64,000 nt of DNA from Pelagibius litoralis (GTDB lineage Bacteria; Pseudomonadota; Alphaproteobacteria; Kiloniellales; Kiloniellaceae). Position 1 is the first letter of the stretch, and each line of letters begins with the position of its first letter. Where the stretch lies: contig NZ_JAAQPH010000002.1 in NCBI RefSeq assembly GCF_011683915.1, positions 248,001 to 312,000 of the forward strand. The letters are read 5' to 3'. Positions 46,470 to 55,515 of this stretch are shown piece by piece. The notes below the pieces were generated by a model. It was given only the letters and a program-made list of their open reading frames with translations. It ran no database searches and was not told where the DNA came from. A program made the position numbers and the translations under genes.

Positions 46470-47771
46470 ATGGCGTTGATCCTCTTTGTCGGTTTTATTG
46501 CGCTCATCCTGCTGCGGGTGCCGGTTTCCATGGCGATCGGGGCGGCGGTCCTGCTGGCTTTCGCGACCTCGGACTTTTCCGACGCCCTCTACATCGTCCC
46601 GCAGCAGATCCTGGAGGGCGTGAACAAGCCCTCGCTGGCGGCGGTGCCGTTCTTCATCATGGCCGGCAACCTGATGAACGTGGTCGGGATGACCGACCGG
46701 ATCTTTAACTTCGCCAACGCCCTGGTCGGTCACTTCAAGGCGGGGCTGGCCCAGGTCAACGTGCTCTCCTCGATGATCTTCGCCGGTGTTTCCGGCGCCG
46801 CGGTGGCGGACTGCGCCGGCCTCGGCACCATCGAAATCAAGGCGATGAAGGAACGCGGCTACAAGCCGGAATTCGCGGCGGCGGTGACCGTCTGCTCAGC
46901 GGTGGTAGGCCCGCTCATCCCACCCTCCATCGGCCTGGTGGTCTACGCCTTCCTGGCCCAGCAGTCCATCGAACGGATGTTTCTGGCCGGCGTGGTGCCC
47001 GGCCTTACCGTCGGTTTCGCACTGATGCTGTTCAACCGTCTTCTGGCGGTGCGCCATAACTTTCCGACACAGGAAAAGGCGACAAAAAGCGAGGTCGTCA
47101 GCAGCGGTATCGACGGTGTTCTGGCCCTGGTGGCGCCGGGGATTATCCTGGGTTCCATCCTCGGCGGTATCGTCACGGCGACGGAGGCGGGCGTGCTGGC
47201 CTGCCTCTACTCTCTGGCGCTCGGTGCCTGCTATCGCACCCTGACGTTCGAGCGGCTGTGGCGCGCGCTGACCGACACCATGCTGATGACTTCGGTGATC
47301 ATGATCATCATCGGCTTTTCCATCGCCATGGGCTGGCTGCTGGCCATCGAGCAGGTGCCGCAGCAGCTTGGTGACGCGATCTTCGCCCTGACCGAAAGCC
47401 GCGCCGTCTTTCTCGGCCTGATGCTGATCTTCGTGCTGCTGATCGGCTGCGTGGTCGAGGGTGTGCCCGCGAAGCTGATGCTGGTGCCCATGTTGTTGCC
47501 GGTGATCGACAGCTTCGGCGTCGACCGGGTCCATTTCGGTATCGTTCTGCAGCTCGCCCTGCTGATCGGCATCGCCACGCCGCCCATGGGCATCGGCCTC
47601 TACATCATGGTGGAGGTCGGCAAGGTCCCTTTCGAGAAGGTGACCATGGCCGTGCTGCCCTTCCTGGTACCGCTGATCGTGGTGCTGATCTTCATCACCT
47701 ACGTGCCGGCGCTGACCCTCTGGCTGCCGAACCTGGTGTTGGGCCCGGATACGGCAATCATTTTCAACTAG
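46470..47771 (+). CDS. TRAP transporter large permease, DctM family
   Basis: Polytopic transport subunit (433 aa, about 12 membrane segments) that forms the ion-coupled substrate path. Typical DctM features include an early RVPVSMAIGAAVLLAF, FAGVSGAAVADCAGLGTIEIKAMKERGY and the PLIPPSIGLVVYAFLA helix-break region. A second repeat has GIATPPMGIGLYIMVE. Good Shine-Dalgarno AGGGAAAC before ATG 46470. Last gene of the first TRAP operon. Confidence 0.94.
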   Translation: MALILFVGFIALILLRVPVSMAIGAAVLLAFATSDFSDALYIVPQQILEGVNKPSLAAVPFFIMAGNLMNVVGMTDRIFNFANALVGHFKAGLAQVNVLSSMIFAGVSGAAVADCAGLGTIEIKAMKERGYKPEFAAAVTVCSAVVGPLIPPSIGLVVYAFLAQQSIERMFLAGVVPGLTVGFALMLFNRLLAVRHNFPTQEKATKSEVVSSGIDGVLALVAPGIILGSILGGIVTATEAGVLACLYSLALGACYRTLTFERLWRALTDTMLMTSVIMIIIGFSIAMGWLLAIEQVPQQLGDAIFALTESRAVFLGLMLIFVLLIGCVVEGVPAKLMLVPMLLPVIDSFGVDRVHFGIVLQLALLIGIATPPMGIGLYIMVEVGKVPFEKVTMAVLPFLVPLIVVLIFITYVPALTLWLPNLVLGPDTAIIFN

Positions 47772-47836
47772 TTGCCGAAGCCATCCGTTGTCATTCTAAT
47801 TCACATAGAACATGCGTTTTTTATGAGGTTGGCAAC

Positions 47837-48463
47837 TTGATCGATCAAACGACCCTGATCACTTACCTGGCCGTCCTGCTTGGCTTCGTGTTCATCCCCG
47901 GACCGGCGGTTTTACTGACCATAGCCCGCGCGACCAGTTCGGGCACGCGCGTCGGGATCACAACGGGTCTGGGGATCGCTGTTGGCGATCTCATTCACAC
48001 CGCAATGGCGGTCTTCGGCATCTCGGCGATCATTCTGGCGTCGGCTTTCCTGTTCAGTGTGGTCAAGTATCTTGGCGCCGCCTATCTGGTTTATCTCGGC
48101 CTTCGGGCAATCTTCGAGAAGGTGCCGGCCGCCATTGGCGCACAGACGCTTCGGATCACTGCCGGGCAGGCATTCCGGCAGGCCACCCTTGCAGAAGTAC
48201 TGAACCCCAAGTCGGCGCTTTTCTTCCTCGCCTTTCTGCCGCAGTTCGTCCGACCGGAAAACGGCTCGGTCGCGACACAACTCACCGTTCTCGGCGTCCT
48301 CTTCGTCCTTATGGGGCTGCTGAGCACCATTGTCTGTGCCGTCGCGGCGGGAAGCATCGGCAGGTTCTTGCGTCAAACCCCCGCCGTTCTGCGATGGCAG
48401 GGCAAAGTGGTGGGCAGCATCTACTGCGCTCTGGGGGTTCGTCTCGCCTTTCAGGAACGCTGA
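47837..48463 (+). CDS. LysE family translocator
   Basis: Inner-membrane exporter of 208 aa with about six membrane segments. TTG start at 47837 after a TATGAGG Shine-Dalgarno. Family features are an early FIPGPAVLLTIARATSSGTRVGITTGLGIAVGD, with the LysE-type P-G-P in the first helix, and the central AEVLNPKSALFFLAFLPQFV. LysE/RhtB proteins export amino acids or related small solutes. It is not obviously linked to the TRAP operon 66 bases upstream and may have its own promoter. Confidence 0.92.
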   Translation: MIDQTTLITYLAVLLGFVFIPGPAVLLTIARATSSGTRVGITTGLGIAVGDLIHTAMAVFGISAIILASAFLFSVVKYLGAAYLVYLGLRAIFEKVPAAIGAQTLRITAGQAFRQATLAEVLNPKSALFFLAFLPQFVRPENGSVATQLTVLGVLFVLMGLLSTIVCAVAAGSIGRFLRQTPAVLRWQGKVVGSIYCALGVRLAFQER

Positions 48464-48474
48464 TCGACGGGACG

Positions 48475-48504
48475 CCTGTGCGCTAACTGCGGTTAGCGCA
48501 CAGG
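48475..48504. terminator. Strong 13-base-pair hairpin between convergent genes
   Basis: CCTGTGCGCTAAC (48475-48487) and GTTAGCGCACAGG (48492-48504) form a perfect 13-base stem with a 4-base loop (TGCG). It lies in the 72-base gap between the convergent LysE and secreted MBL genes. It lacks a T-run, so it is a likely bidirectional stem of a terminator or 3' stabiliser rather than a textbook intrinsic terminator. Confidence 0.6.
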
Positions 48505-48535
48505 ACCCTGAGCAACCATTCCCGCGTGACTGGGT

Positions 48536-49444
48536 TCAGGATGCTGCCTCGATGTCGTAGACAATGCCTGTGAACACATCGACTTTCAGGAATCCACCGC
48601 CCCAATCCTCTTCGAAGCCTGCCAGGGGATTCGCGGACAGCACCTCTTCGCGGGATTGGCCGCCTTTTGCCAGCGGTCGCATGATCGTGCGAACCTCTTT
48701 CAGCATTTCGAGATAGGCCGTCAGGTCGGCCTTATTGGCCAGCGGTCCGTGGCCGGGAATGATTTTCGTCTCGTCGTCGACCATCGGAAGGATGTCGGTC
48801 ACGGCGTTGATGACCCCTTCGAGCGTGCCGCCCGAGCTTTCGTCGATGAAGGGGAAAAACCCGTTAAAGAAAATGTCACCCACATGCACAACATTAGATT
48901 CCTTGAACATCACCACTGAGTCACCGTCGGTGTGTGCCGTAGCGTGGTGGACAATCTGGATCTCGGTGTCATTGAAGTAAAATGTCGCGTCTTCGGTAAA
49001 GGTTATGACCGGAAGCGCCGCCGCAGGCGACGCCGGCACCGCCCGATCAAAGGCTTTGATGAGCTGATCCGTTGACATGCGCTTGCGCACGTTTGCATGG
49101 GAAACGATCACCGCGCCGCTCTGGCCGAAGTTCTCGTTGCCGCCGGTATGATCAAAGTGCCAATGCGTGTTCAGGACGTAGGTCACCGGTTTGTCAGTGA
49201 GTTCTGCGATGGCGGCGCTGATTTTCTCACTGAGCGGCGCAAACTGGTCGTCGATCAGAAAGACCCCGTCATCACCGATGGAAACGCCCAGATTACCGCC
49301 GGCGCCTGTCATCATGTAAACGTTAGAGCTCAGTTCCGTGGTCGTGATCTCAACTTTGCTGAAGTCCTGTTGGGCTATGGCCGGGCTGGAAAGAAGGCAG
49401 GCGAAGGTGGAAATACCGAGGACTCGAAGACTGGTGTTTTTCAT
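48536..49444 (-). CDS. secreted MBL-fold metallo-hydrolase (subclass B-like)
   Basis: Exported metallo-beta-lactamase-fold protein (302 aa) with a signal peptide (LRVLGISTFACLLSSPAIAQ). The canonical metal motif HxHxDH is intact as HWHFDH in VLNTHWHFDHTGGNENF (about residue 100). The later metal ligands lie in HHATAHTDGDSVV, FFNGFFP and IIPGHGPLANKADL. It resembles the periplasmic SoxH/quinoprotein-relay type and subclass B1-like hydrolases; a beta-lactamase role should not be assumed. The 223-base upstream region holds its promoter. Substrate unknown. Confidence 0.88.
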   Translation of the reverse strand: MKNTSLRVLGISTFACLLSSPAIAQQDFSKVEITTTELSSNVYMMTGAGGNLGVSIGDDGVFLIDDQFAPLSEKISAAIAELTDKPVTYVLNTHWHFDHTGGNENFGQSGAVIVSHANVRKRMSTDQLIKAFDRAVPASPAAALPVITFTEDATFYFNDTEIQIVHHATAHTDGDSVVMFKESNVVHVGDIFFNGFFPFIDESSGGTLEGVINAVTDILPMVDDETKIIPGHGPLANKADLTAYLEMLKEVRTIMRPLAKGGQSREEVLSANPLAGFEEDWGGGFLKVDVFTGIVYDIEAAS

Positions 49445-49667
49445 TTTTGATCTTTCTTGTCTATCAGATGGGTGCGGCGCCAGCCGGCAGAGCCGTTCTC
49501 GCGACAGGCTTGATTGAGATTTCAGTTTTCAGGGTTATCCGCTTGATTCTCCTCCATGAGCGGCACGGGAGCAGAGTTCGAAGTTCTGGATATTATCTAG
49601 TCCGGATTTACCATTTGGAACCCGTTCACACTGAAAAGTGTCCGGCAAGGTACGGGACGACGCTAAG
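49445..49667. promoter_or_regulatory. Intergenic region upstream of the secreted MBL gene
   Basis: A 223-base gap on the minus strand between the MarR gene and the MBL gene. AT-rich sequence near 49580-49610 may contain the MBL promoter. A small imperfect dyad ACACT-GAAA-AGTGT is at about 49629-49642. No gene is supported. Confidence 0.35.
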
Positions 49668-50135
49668 TCAGTCGTTCCCGCCGCCCTGGGTTTCGCGCCC
49701 GGTCAGATGGCGCAGTGACGCCAGCAGGGCTTCGCGCTGTGCGGGGGCAAGCCCTTCAAAGAGCTTGTCCTCGGCCGCATCGATCTGCGGGCGGATCTTC
49801 CGGAACCAGGCCTCCCCCTCCGCCGACAGGCGATAGCCGATGCGCCGTCCGTCGCCGGCAATGCGTTCCCGCAGCAAAAGGCCGTCGCGGACCAGCGGCT
49901 TCAGCATCGTCGTCAGGACCGAAGGGGCCGAGGCCATGGCGTCGCAGATATCGCTGTGCGTCACGCCGGGATTCTGCGACACCAGTTCCAGGGTCATGAA
50001 CTGCAATGGCGTGATCGTTTCTTTTGAGAAAACCTCGGCGAAAACCTGCTGGCCTCTCAGGAAGGCATGGCGGAAGAGATGCCCGCCGAGCTGGTTCAGG
50101 ACACCGTAGTCCAGGTGCTTCGGCGGCGTCGGCAT
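49668..50135 (-). CDS. MarR family transcriptional regulator
   Basis: Winged-helix regulator (155 aa) with the MarR pattern: PLQFMTLELVSQNPGVTHSDICDAM as the first HTH part, TTMLKPLVRDGLLLRERIAGDGRRIGYRLSAEG as recognition helix and wing. It begins 2 bases after the TRAP large-permease gene stop on the minus strand, so it is the distal gene of the second TRAP/monooxygenase operon and probably regulates that operon through an aromatic ligand. The operator was not identified. Confidence 0.9.
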   Translation of the reverse strand: MPTPPKHLDYGVLNQLGGHLFRHAFLRGQQVFAEVFSKETITPLQFMTLELVSQNPGVTHSDICDAMASAPSVLTTMLKPLVRDGLLLRERIAGDGRRIGYRLSAEGEAWFRKIRPQIDAAEDKLFEGLAPAQREALLASLRHLTGRETQGGGND

Positions 50136-50136
50136 C

Positions 50137-51459
50137 TCAGAACATTGCCCGCATGAGGCCCAGGGTGATCACCGGGAAGGCCGCCAGGATGGCAATCCGG
50201 ATCAGGTCGCTGATCACGAAGGGCGCGACGCCGCGGTAGGTCTCGCTCATCGGGATATCGCGGGCCAGGGAGTGGATGATGAAGAGGTTGAGGCCCACCG
50301 GTGGCGTGATCAGCCCGACCTCCACCACCATCAGCGCCAGGATGCCGAACCAGATCGCGGTTTCCTCCGGCGGCAGGCCGAAGTCGAGGGCCATGACGAT
50401 GGGAAAGAAAATCGGAATGGTCAGCAGGATCATCGACAGCGAGTCCATCACGCAGCCGAACACCAGATAGCAGGCCAGGATCAGCGCCAGCACCATCCAG
50501 GGCGAGAGCCCGGACTGGGTTACCCAGTCGGCCGCCGCCTGCGGTGTCTGCGTCAGGGCGAGGAAGGTGTTCAGGGCCTGAGCGCCGAGGACGATGAGGA
50601 AGATCATGGCAGTGGCCGAGGCGGCGGCCAGCACGCAGTCGGCGAAGTCCTTGCGGCTCAGGCGCCCGACCGCCAGGGCATAGCCGCCGGTGGCGATGGC
50701 GCCGATGGCGGCGGCCTCGGTCGGCGTGAACCAGCCGAGGTAGATGCCGCCGATGACCAGGGCGAAGATCGCCACCACCGGCCAGACCCGTGCCAGGTTG
50801 CGAAAGCGCTGTCCGTAGGGCACCCGGGGCGCCACCTGGGCCGAGTCCGGACTCACCCGGGCATAGATCGCCACCGTGATCATGTAGCCGGCAGCGGCAA
50901 GGATGCCCGGTACCAGGGCCGCAGCGAACATCTTGATGATGTTCTGCTCGGTCAGGATGGCGTAGATCACCAGGATCACCGAGGGCGGGATCAGAATGCC
51001 CAGGGTGCCGCCGGCGGCCAGAACGCCCGTCGACAAAGCGTTGGAGAAGCGCAGGCGGCGCATCTCCGGCAGGGCTACCTGACCCATGGTGGCCGCCGTG
51101 GCAAGGGAGGAGCCGCAGACCGCCCCGAAGCCGGCGCAGGCGCCCACGGCTGCCATGGCGACGCCGCCCTTGCGGTGGCCGAGCCAGTCGGCGGCGGCGC
51201 GGAACAGGCTCTCCGACATGCCGGACTTGGCGGCGAACTGACCCATCAGCAGGAACAGCGGCACGATGGACAGCGAATAGCTGGAGAAGGTGTCGTAGGT
51301 CAGGGATTTGAGCTGCGCCAAGACCGGCGTCGTCGAGCCGGTGACGATCCAGGTCCCTGTGAAGCCGGTCAGCAGCATCGCGGCGCCGATGGGCATGCGC
51401 AGGAAGATCATGCCCAGCATGGCCGCGAAGGCGAGGGCGGAAAGCGCCAGGCCGCTCAT
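50137..51459 (-). CDS. TRAP transporter large permease, DctM family (second system)
   Basis: 440-aa polytopic subunit. ATG 51459 is preferred because it overlaps the DctQ-type stop (ATGA); an open frame from 51501 would overlap far more. MIFLRMPIGAAMLLTGFTG, GFGAVCGSSLATAATMGQVALPEM and GILIPPSVILVIYAILTEQNI are DctM hallmarks, and GLITPPVGLNLFIIHSLA marks the second repeat. The sequence is clearly different from the first DctM at 46470, so the two systems are not a recent duplication. Confidence 0.94.
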   Translation of the reverse strand: MSGLALSALAFAAMLGMIFLRMPIGAAMLLTGFTGTWIVTGSTTPVLAQLKSLTYDTFSSYSLSIVPLFLLMGQFAAKSGMSESLFRAAADWLGHRKGGVAMAAVGACAGFGAVCGSSLATAATMGQVALPEMRRLRFSNALSTGVLAAGGTLGILIPPSVILVIYAILTEQNIIKMFAAALVPGILAAAGYMITVAIYARVSPDSAQVAPRVPYGQRFRNLARVWPVVAIFALVIGGIYLGWFTPTEAAAIGAIATGGYALAVGRLSRKDFADCVLAAASATAMIFLIVLGAQALNTFLALTQTPQAAADWVTQSGLSPWMVLALILACYLVFGCVMDSLSMILLTIPIFFPIVMALDFGLPPEETAIWFGILALMVVEVGLITPPVGLNLFIIHSLARDIPMSETYRGVAPFVISDLIRIAILAAFPVITLGLMRAMF

Positions 51460-52004
51460 CGCTCTTCCTGCCCCCGGATCGTCTCGTTCACGCTGCGCCA
51501 TACCGTGTAGAGGCAGACAACCGCAAAGAAGGCCGCGCCCGGCACCGCGGCGGCGTAGGCGTAGCCCAGTTTCATGCCGAGGATCATGGTGGTTTCGCCG
51601 TAGGAGAACTTATCGATCATGCCGTACCACAGGCGCCAGGCGATCAGACAGGCCGCCAGGCTGAGTGCGGCATTGCCGATCACCGCGAGCCCTGCCTGTA
51701 ACCGCAGTGGAAAACGGGAAATGAAGATGTCCACGGTGACGTGGCCGCGTCGGTACTGGCACCAGGGTAGGAAGGCGAAGACCGCAACGGCGCAGCCCGC
51801 CTCGACCAGCTCGAAGTCGCCCGGCACCGGGCCGAGGCCGGCAAAGGAAAAACCTCGCCCGATGATCGAAAGCACGGTCATCAGGGCAACGGCCGTGAGC
51901 ACGACACCGCCGGCCAGCGCCAGAATGCGCGATGCCCAGCCGAGAGCCCGGCCGATACGTGCTTCCAACGCGGGCGCGAGCCCCAGGGTTCCGGCGGTGG
52001 CCAT
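51456..52004 (-). CDS. TRAP transporter small permease, DctQ family (second system)
   Basis: Four-helix subunit (182 aa from ATG 52004; an ATG at 52019 would overlap the monooxygenase gene). Helices near residues 26-48, 65-85, 105-125 and 150-170, with FAFLPWCQYRRGHVTVDIFI in the DctQ-type second-helix region. It overlaps the large-permease start by 4 bases. Confidence 0.88.
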   Translation of the reverse strand: MATAGTLGLAPALEARIGRALGWASRILALAGGVVLTAVALMTVLSIIGRGFSFAGLGPVPGDFELVEAGCAVAVFAFLPWCQYRRGHVTVDIFISRFPLRLQAGLAVIGNAALSLAACLIAWRLWYGMIDKFSYGETTMILGMKLGYAYAAAVPGAAFFAVVCLYTVWRSVNETIRGQEER

Positions 52005-52008
52005 GCTG

Positions 52009-53259
52009 TCAGACCGCAACGATGGAGGGGCGCTTGTTCAGGGTCTCGACGTCAAAGCCGGCGATGTGTTTATAAGCCGCGGCGGTTTCCTCCAGTTCTT
52101 CGCGGCTGAGAACCTCATCGATCCTGGAGAAGCCGCGGGGCGCCCGTTGTTCGACAATATCCAACACTTTGTCGGGGCCGTCGCCGCGGTTGGCAAGAAC
52201 GATTTTCTCGGTGGCGGGGCGGCGTTCGTCTTCGTAGGCCTGCAGGGCCTTCTTGCCGACACCCTGAGCGAGAAACTCCCGTGTCAGGACCCGCGCATCG
52301 AGAATTGCCTGTGAGGCGCCGTTGGAGCCGATCGGATACATGGCATGGGCCGCATCGCCCAGCAGCGTCATGGGTCCGAATGTCCAGCGGGGCAGGGGAT
52401 CGCGGTCGACCATGGGGTATTCGAAAACATGCTCCGCAGTTTCAATGATCCGGGGCACGTCGAGCCAGTCGAAATGCCAGTCGGCGAAGCGCGGCAGGAA
52501 GTCGTCCAGGCGGCCCGGCCGGTTCCAGTCTTCCCGGCTCCACAAAGCCTCAGGTGGCAAGGACAGATCGGCGATCCAGTTGATGACCGCGCCGTCATCT
52601 TCTTCGGCCAGGGGATAGCAGACGAACTTCCGCGCCTTGCAGCCGGCCATGGCCATGGTCCGTCCGCCGAGGAACTTCGGGCCGCGGGTGACGCCGCGCC
52701 ACATCATGATGCCGCCCCAGACCGGTGGACCCTCGTCCGGATAGAGGGCCGCGCGGGCTTTCGAGTGGATGCCGTCCGCGGCGACGAAGACGGCTCCGTT
52801 TTCCTGGCCTTGGCCAGCGCCCGTTTGGCGATCTGTCAGGCTGATTTCGATACCCTTGCCGGTTTCCCGCCAGTCGTCGACGGCAATGCCGGTTCGGATG
52901 GCATCGTCGCCCAGGCGCTCGCGCGCAGCCTCCAGCAGCATCATCTGCAGATGGCCGCGGTGTATCGAGAACTGCGGCCAGTCGTAGCCGGCGGCGGTGC
53001 CACGCGGCTCATCCCAGATCAACTGCCCGCCGGAGGAGAAATACGCGACCTTGCCGGTACGCAGGCCGATCTTCTCCAGGCGGTCGAGCAGATCGAGCTC
53101 GGTCAGCTCCCGCACCGCATGGGGTTGCAGGTTGATGCCGACCCCGAGCGGCTTCAGTTCACTTACGGCCTCGAAGACAAGTACGGGAATACCGGCCTGG
53201 TGCAGACTGAGCGCCAGGGTCAGGCCGCCGATGCCGGCGCCGGCGATGAGAACGGTCAT
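52009..53259 (-). CDS. FAD-dependent monooxygenase (PhzS/salicylate-hydroxylase-like)
   Basis: Single-domain class A flavin monooxygenase (416 aa). Begins directly with the FAD loop (VLIAGAGIGGLTLALSL). The DG motif is FVAADGIHSKARAALY and the GD motif is TLLGDAAHAMYPIGSNGASQAILDA, both intact. It belongs to the flavin-dependent oxidoreductase group related to PhzS and salicylate hydroxylase, not the longer MhpA type at 41848. It sits between the TRAP binding protein and permeases in one operon, so the transporter's ligand is very likely its substrate. Confidence 0.93.
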   Translation of the reverse strand: MTVLIAGAGIGGLTLALSLHQAGIPVLVFEAVSELKPLGVGINLQPHAVRELTELDLLDRLEKIGLRTGKVAYFSSGGQLIWDEPRGTAAGYDWPQFSIHRGHLQMMLLEAARERLGDDAIRTGIAVDDWRETGKGIEISLTDRQTGAGQGQENGAVFVAADGIHSKARAALYPDEGPPVWGGIMMWRGVTRGPKFLGGRTMAMAGCKARKFVCYPLAEEDDGAVINWIADLSLPPEALWSREDWNRPGRLDDFLPRFADWHFDWLDVPRIIETAEHVFEYPMVDRDPLPRWTFGPMTLLGDAAHAMYPIGSNGASQAILDARVLTREFLAQGVGKKALQAYEDERRPATEKIVLANRGDGPDKVLDIVEQRAPRGFSRIDEVLSREELEETAAAYKHIAGFDVETLNKRPSIVAV

Positions 53260-53319
53260 GCTGGTATCTCCCTACCAAAGGAACGTGCCGGGCGACCGGG
53301 GCCCGCGCGTTCCTCAGCG

Positions 53320-54354
53320 TTACTCCGCGCCGGCGTAGCTGGCGATCAGGGCCTTGGCGTCGGCGACCATCGCGGCACCGTCGTAACCCTGGCCGTCCAT
53401 CTCCGCGATCCAGGCCGCTGCCAGGGGCGCGGCGACCTCTTTCCAACGCGCCACTTCCTCCGGCGAGAGTTTGCGGATGGTGTTGCCGGCCGCTTCTGCC
53501 GCCTTGATGCCCGGAGCATCGCCCTGGTCCATCACGCGACCGACCCACTTGGAGGTCTCGCGGCCGGAATTGGCATCGATTACCTGGCGCAGCTCCGCCG
53601 GCAGGCCGTCGTAGCTGGCCTTGTTCATCACGAAGACGAAGAAGGCGGTATAGAACCCGCGCGTGCTTTCGAAGTCGGTATGGCTGTTCACCAACTCGGC
53701 GACCTTCAGGGGTGTGGTCACCTCCCAGGGAATGACCGTGCCGTCGATCACGCCTTTTGACAGCGCTTCGGGCATCGCCGGAACCGGCATGCCGACCGGC
53801 GTTGCACCGAGGGCCGACAGCAGGGCGTTCACCTGCCGTGTCGGGCCGCGCAGTTTCAATCCCTGCATATCCTCCAGCTTGGCGACGCCGTCGCCCTTGA
53901 CGTGCAGCAGGCCGGGGCTGTGGACGTGTGTTGCGATCACGTGAACATCGCTGAACTCTTTCCGCAGATACTTCTCGTAGAAGTCCCAGGCTGCCTGGCT
54001 GGTCGCTTCGGCAGAGGCCGGCATGAACGGCAGTTCGAAGGCCTCGGTCCCCGGGAAGCGGCCGGGGGTGTAGCCGGGCAGGGTCCAGACGATGTCGACG
54101 ACGCCGTCCTTGGCCTGACCGAACAGGGCCGGCGGTTTGCCGCCGAGCTGCATGGCCGGATAGATCTCCACCTTGATCCGCCCGCCGGACTCGGCCTCGA
54201 CCTTCTCCGCCCAGGGCGTGATGAAGTTCTTCGGAACCGGCGCCGGTGCCGGCAGGAAGTGGTGGACGCGCAGCGTCACCTCCTGCGCCGAAGCCAGACC
54301 GGCCGTGCCGCAGACGAGCAGCGTTGCCAAAACCGATTGCAGTAACCGTTTCAT
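53320..54354 (-). CDS. TRAP transporter substrate-binding protein, DctP family (second system)
   Basis: 344-aa periplasmic binding protein. Start 54354 was chosen for the GGGAGGAAAG Shine-Dalgarno and the signal peptide beginning MKRLLQSVLATLLVCG and ending ASAQ. The mature part has RVHHFLPAPAPVPKNFITPW, the GGRIKVEIYPAMQLGG strand and the ligand-carboxylate arginine region LKLRGPTRQ. It is the first gene of the minus-strand operon SBP, monooxygenase, DctQ, DctM, MarR. Ligand probably an aromatic or related organic acid. Confidence 0.93.
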   Translation of the reverse strand: MKRLLQSVLATLLVCGTAGLASAQEVTLRVHHFLPAPAPVPKNFITPWAEKVEAESGGRIKVEIYPAMQLGGKPPALFGQAKDGVVDIVWTLPGYTPGRFPGTEAFELPFMPASAEATSQAAWDFYEKYLRKEFSDVHVIATHVHSPGLLHVKGDGVAKLEDMQGLKLRGPTRQVNALLSALGATPVGMPVPAMPEALSKGVIDGTVIPWEVTTPLKVAELVNSHTDFESTRGFYTAFFVFVMNKASYDGLPAELRQVIDANSGRETSKWVGRVMDQGDAPGIKAAEAAGNTIRKLSPEEVARWKEVAAPLAAAWIAEMDGQGYDGAAMVADAKALIASYAGAE

Positions 54355-54446
54355 GCTTTCCTCCCAGTTCGGCGCCTCTTTGTTCGGGCGCATTTTTTGT
54401 ATAGGCGACAGGGTGACTCAGGTTGTTTATCTAGTAAACGACTTTC

Positions 54447-55430
54447 TCAGTCGACGGGGTAGGGACCGTCGGCAAAGGCCTCGCCATGATATCCCTTCGA
54501 TCCGACAAGGCGCGAAAGGACACTCCTCGGGTCCTTGTCTTCTTTCAGGCAGGCGATTGCCTGGACGAAATCATAACGCGGTTGCCAGCCGAGTTCGCGT
54601 CTTGCAAGGGCATTGACGTAGACCCTGTCGATTCCGGGAAACATTGTCCAGCCGCGGCGCGCGTACTCAGCCTCGAAACCCGGAACCCGGCGGCGGACCA
54701 CCGAGGACGCATCTTCCCGCAGATCTTCCAGATCTTCCGGGGAGAAGGGCGTGGTGGCCGAGATGATGTAGCGCCCGAAACCGATTGAGGCGGCCTGCTT
54801 TGCGGCAAGCAGATGGGCGCTGACGATGTCTTCAAGGTCCGCGCGGCGGGACAGCAGTTCGTTGGTCTTCATGTTGTCGTCGCCATAGGCCTCGCGCATC
54901 GCCCGGTTGTCGTCTTCTTCCGGGAAGAAGCGAGAGGTCCTGAGAATGAGACAGGAAAGGCCCTGGTTCCGGTGGAACAGCTGGCAAAGGTCTTCCGCTG
55001 CGGCCTTGGTGGCGCCGTAGATGTTCTTGGGGATCGGCGTTACGTCTTCGGTTATCCAGGCTGCCGGCGCCCCGGGCGGCGGGACAAGGGCGTCGCCGAA
55101 CACGCTGGTCGTGCTGGTGAAAATGAAGGCGTCGACGCCCGCCGCAACGGCTTCTTCCAACAGGTTGAGGGTGCCGGTGATGTTGGTATCGATGAAATCC
55201 TGTCGGCTGTGCGTCGCGACATGGGGTTTGTGCAGCGTGGCCGTGTGAAACACGACCTTGGTGTCCGCCATGCAGCGCCGCACAAGCGAACGCTCGGTGA
55301 TCGATCCGACTTCATTGGTATAGGGAGAATCAAGGATGTCGAGGCCCAAGGCCTCCTGTCCCGCATCCTGCAGGCTGCGCATCAACGCCTCGCCGAGGTG
55401 GCCGGCGCTTCCGGTAACAAGGGTTTTCAT
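54447..55430 (-). CDS. NAD(P)-dependent epimerase/dehydratase family protein
   Basis: Extended SDR protein (327 aa). The N-terminal cofactor motif TGSAGHLG, a serine/threonine region FTSTTSVFGDA and the catalytic YGATK (YxxxK) are present. Typical extended-SDR elements follow, but it has no clear partner genes and sits alone on the minus strand. It starts divergently from nothing close (85 bases from LysR). Substrate could be a sugar nucleotide or a hydroxyacyl compound; not assignable. Confidence 0.85.
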   Translation of the reverse strand: MKTLVTGSAGHLGEALMRSLQDAGQEALGLDILDSPYTNEVGSITERSLVRRCMADTKVVFHTATLHKPHVATHSRQDFIDTNITGTLNLLEEAVAAGVDAFIFTSTTSVFGDALVPPPGAPAAWITEDVTPIPKNIYGATKAAAEDLCQLFHRNQGLSCLILRTSRFFPEEDDNRAMREAYGDDNMKTNELLSRRADLEDIVSAHLLAAKQAASIGFGRYIISATTPFSPEDLEDLREDASSVVRRRVPGFEAEYARRGWTMFPGIDRVYVNALARRELGWQPRYDFVQAIACLKEDKDPRSVLSRLVGSKGYHGEAFADGPYPVD

Positions 55431-55515
55431 CTTCGCTCCATCGACCGCCAGGGTAAGGGTCTATGCCGACAGCATGAAAAGCTGCGAGGGATGCTGTCAA
55501 TGACGGAAAGTCGGT

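Noticed and set aside
48536-49444. Beta-lactam resistance gene
   Set aside because: The MBL fold and HxHxDH are present, but many secreted hydrolases of unrelated function share them and no resistance context is visible.
52345-53760. 471-codon plus-strand open frame
   Set aside because: Antisense to the second monooxygenase and DctP genes; no motifs.
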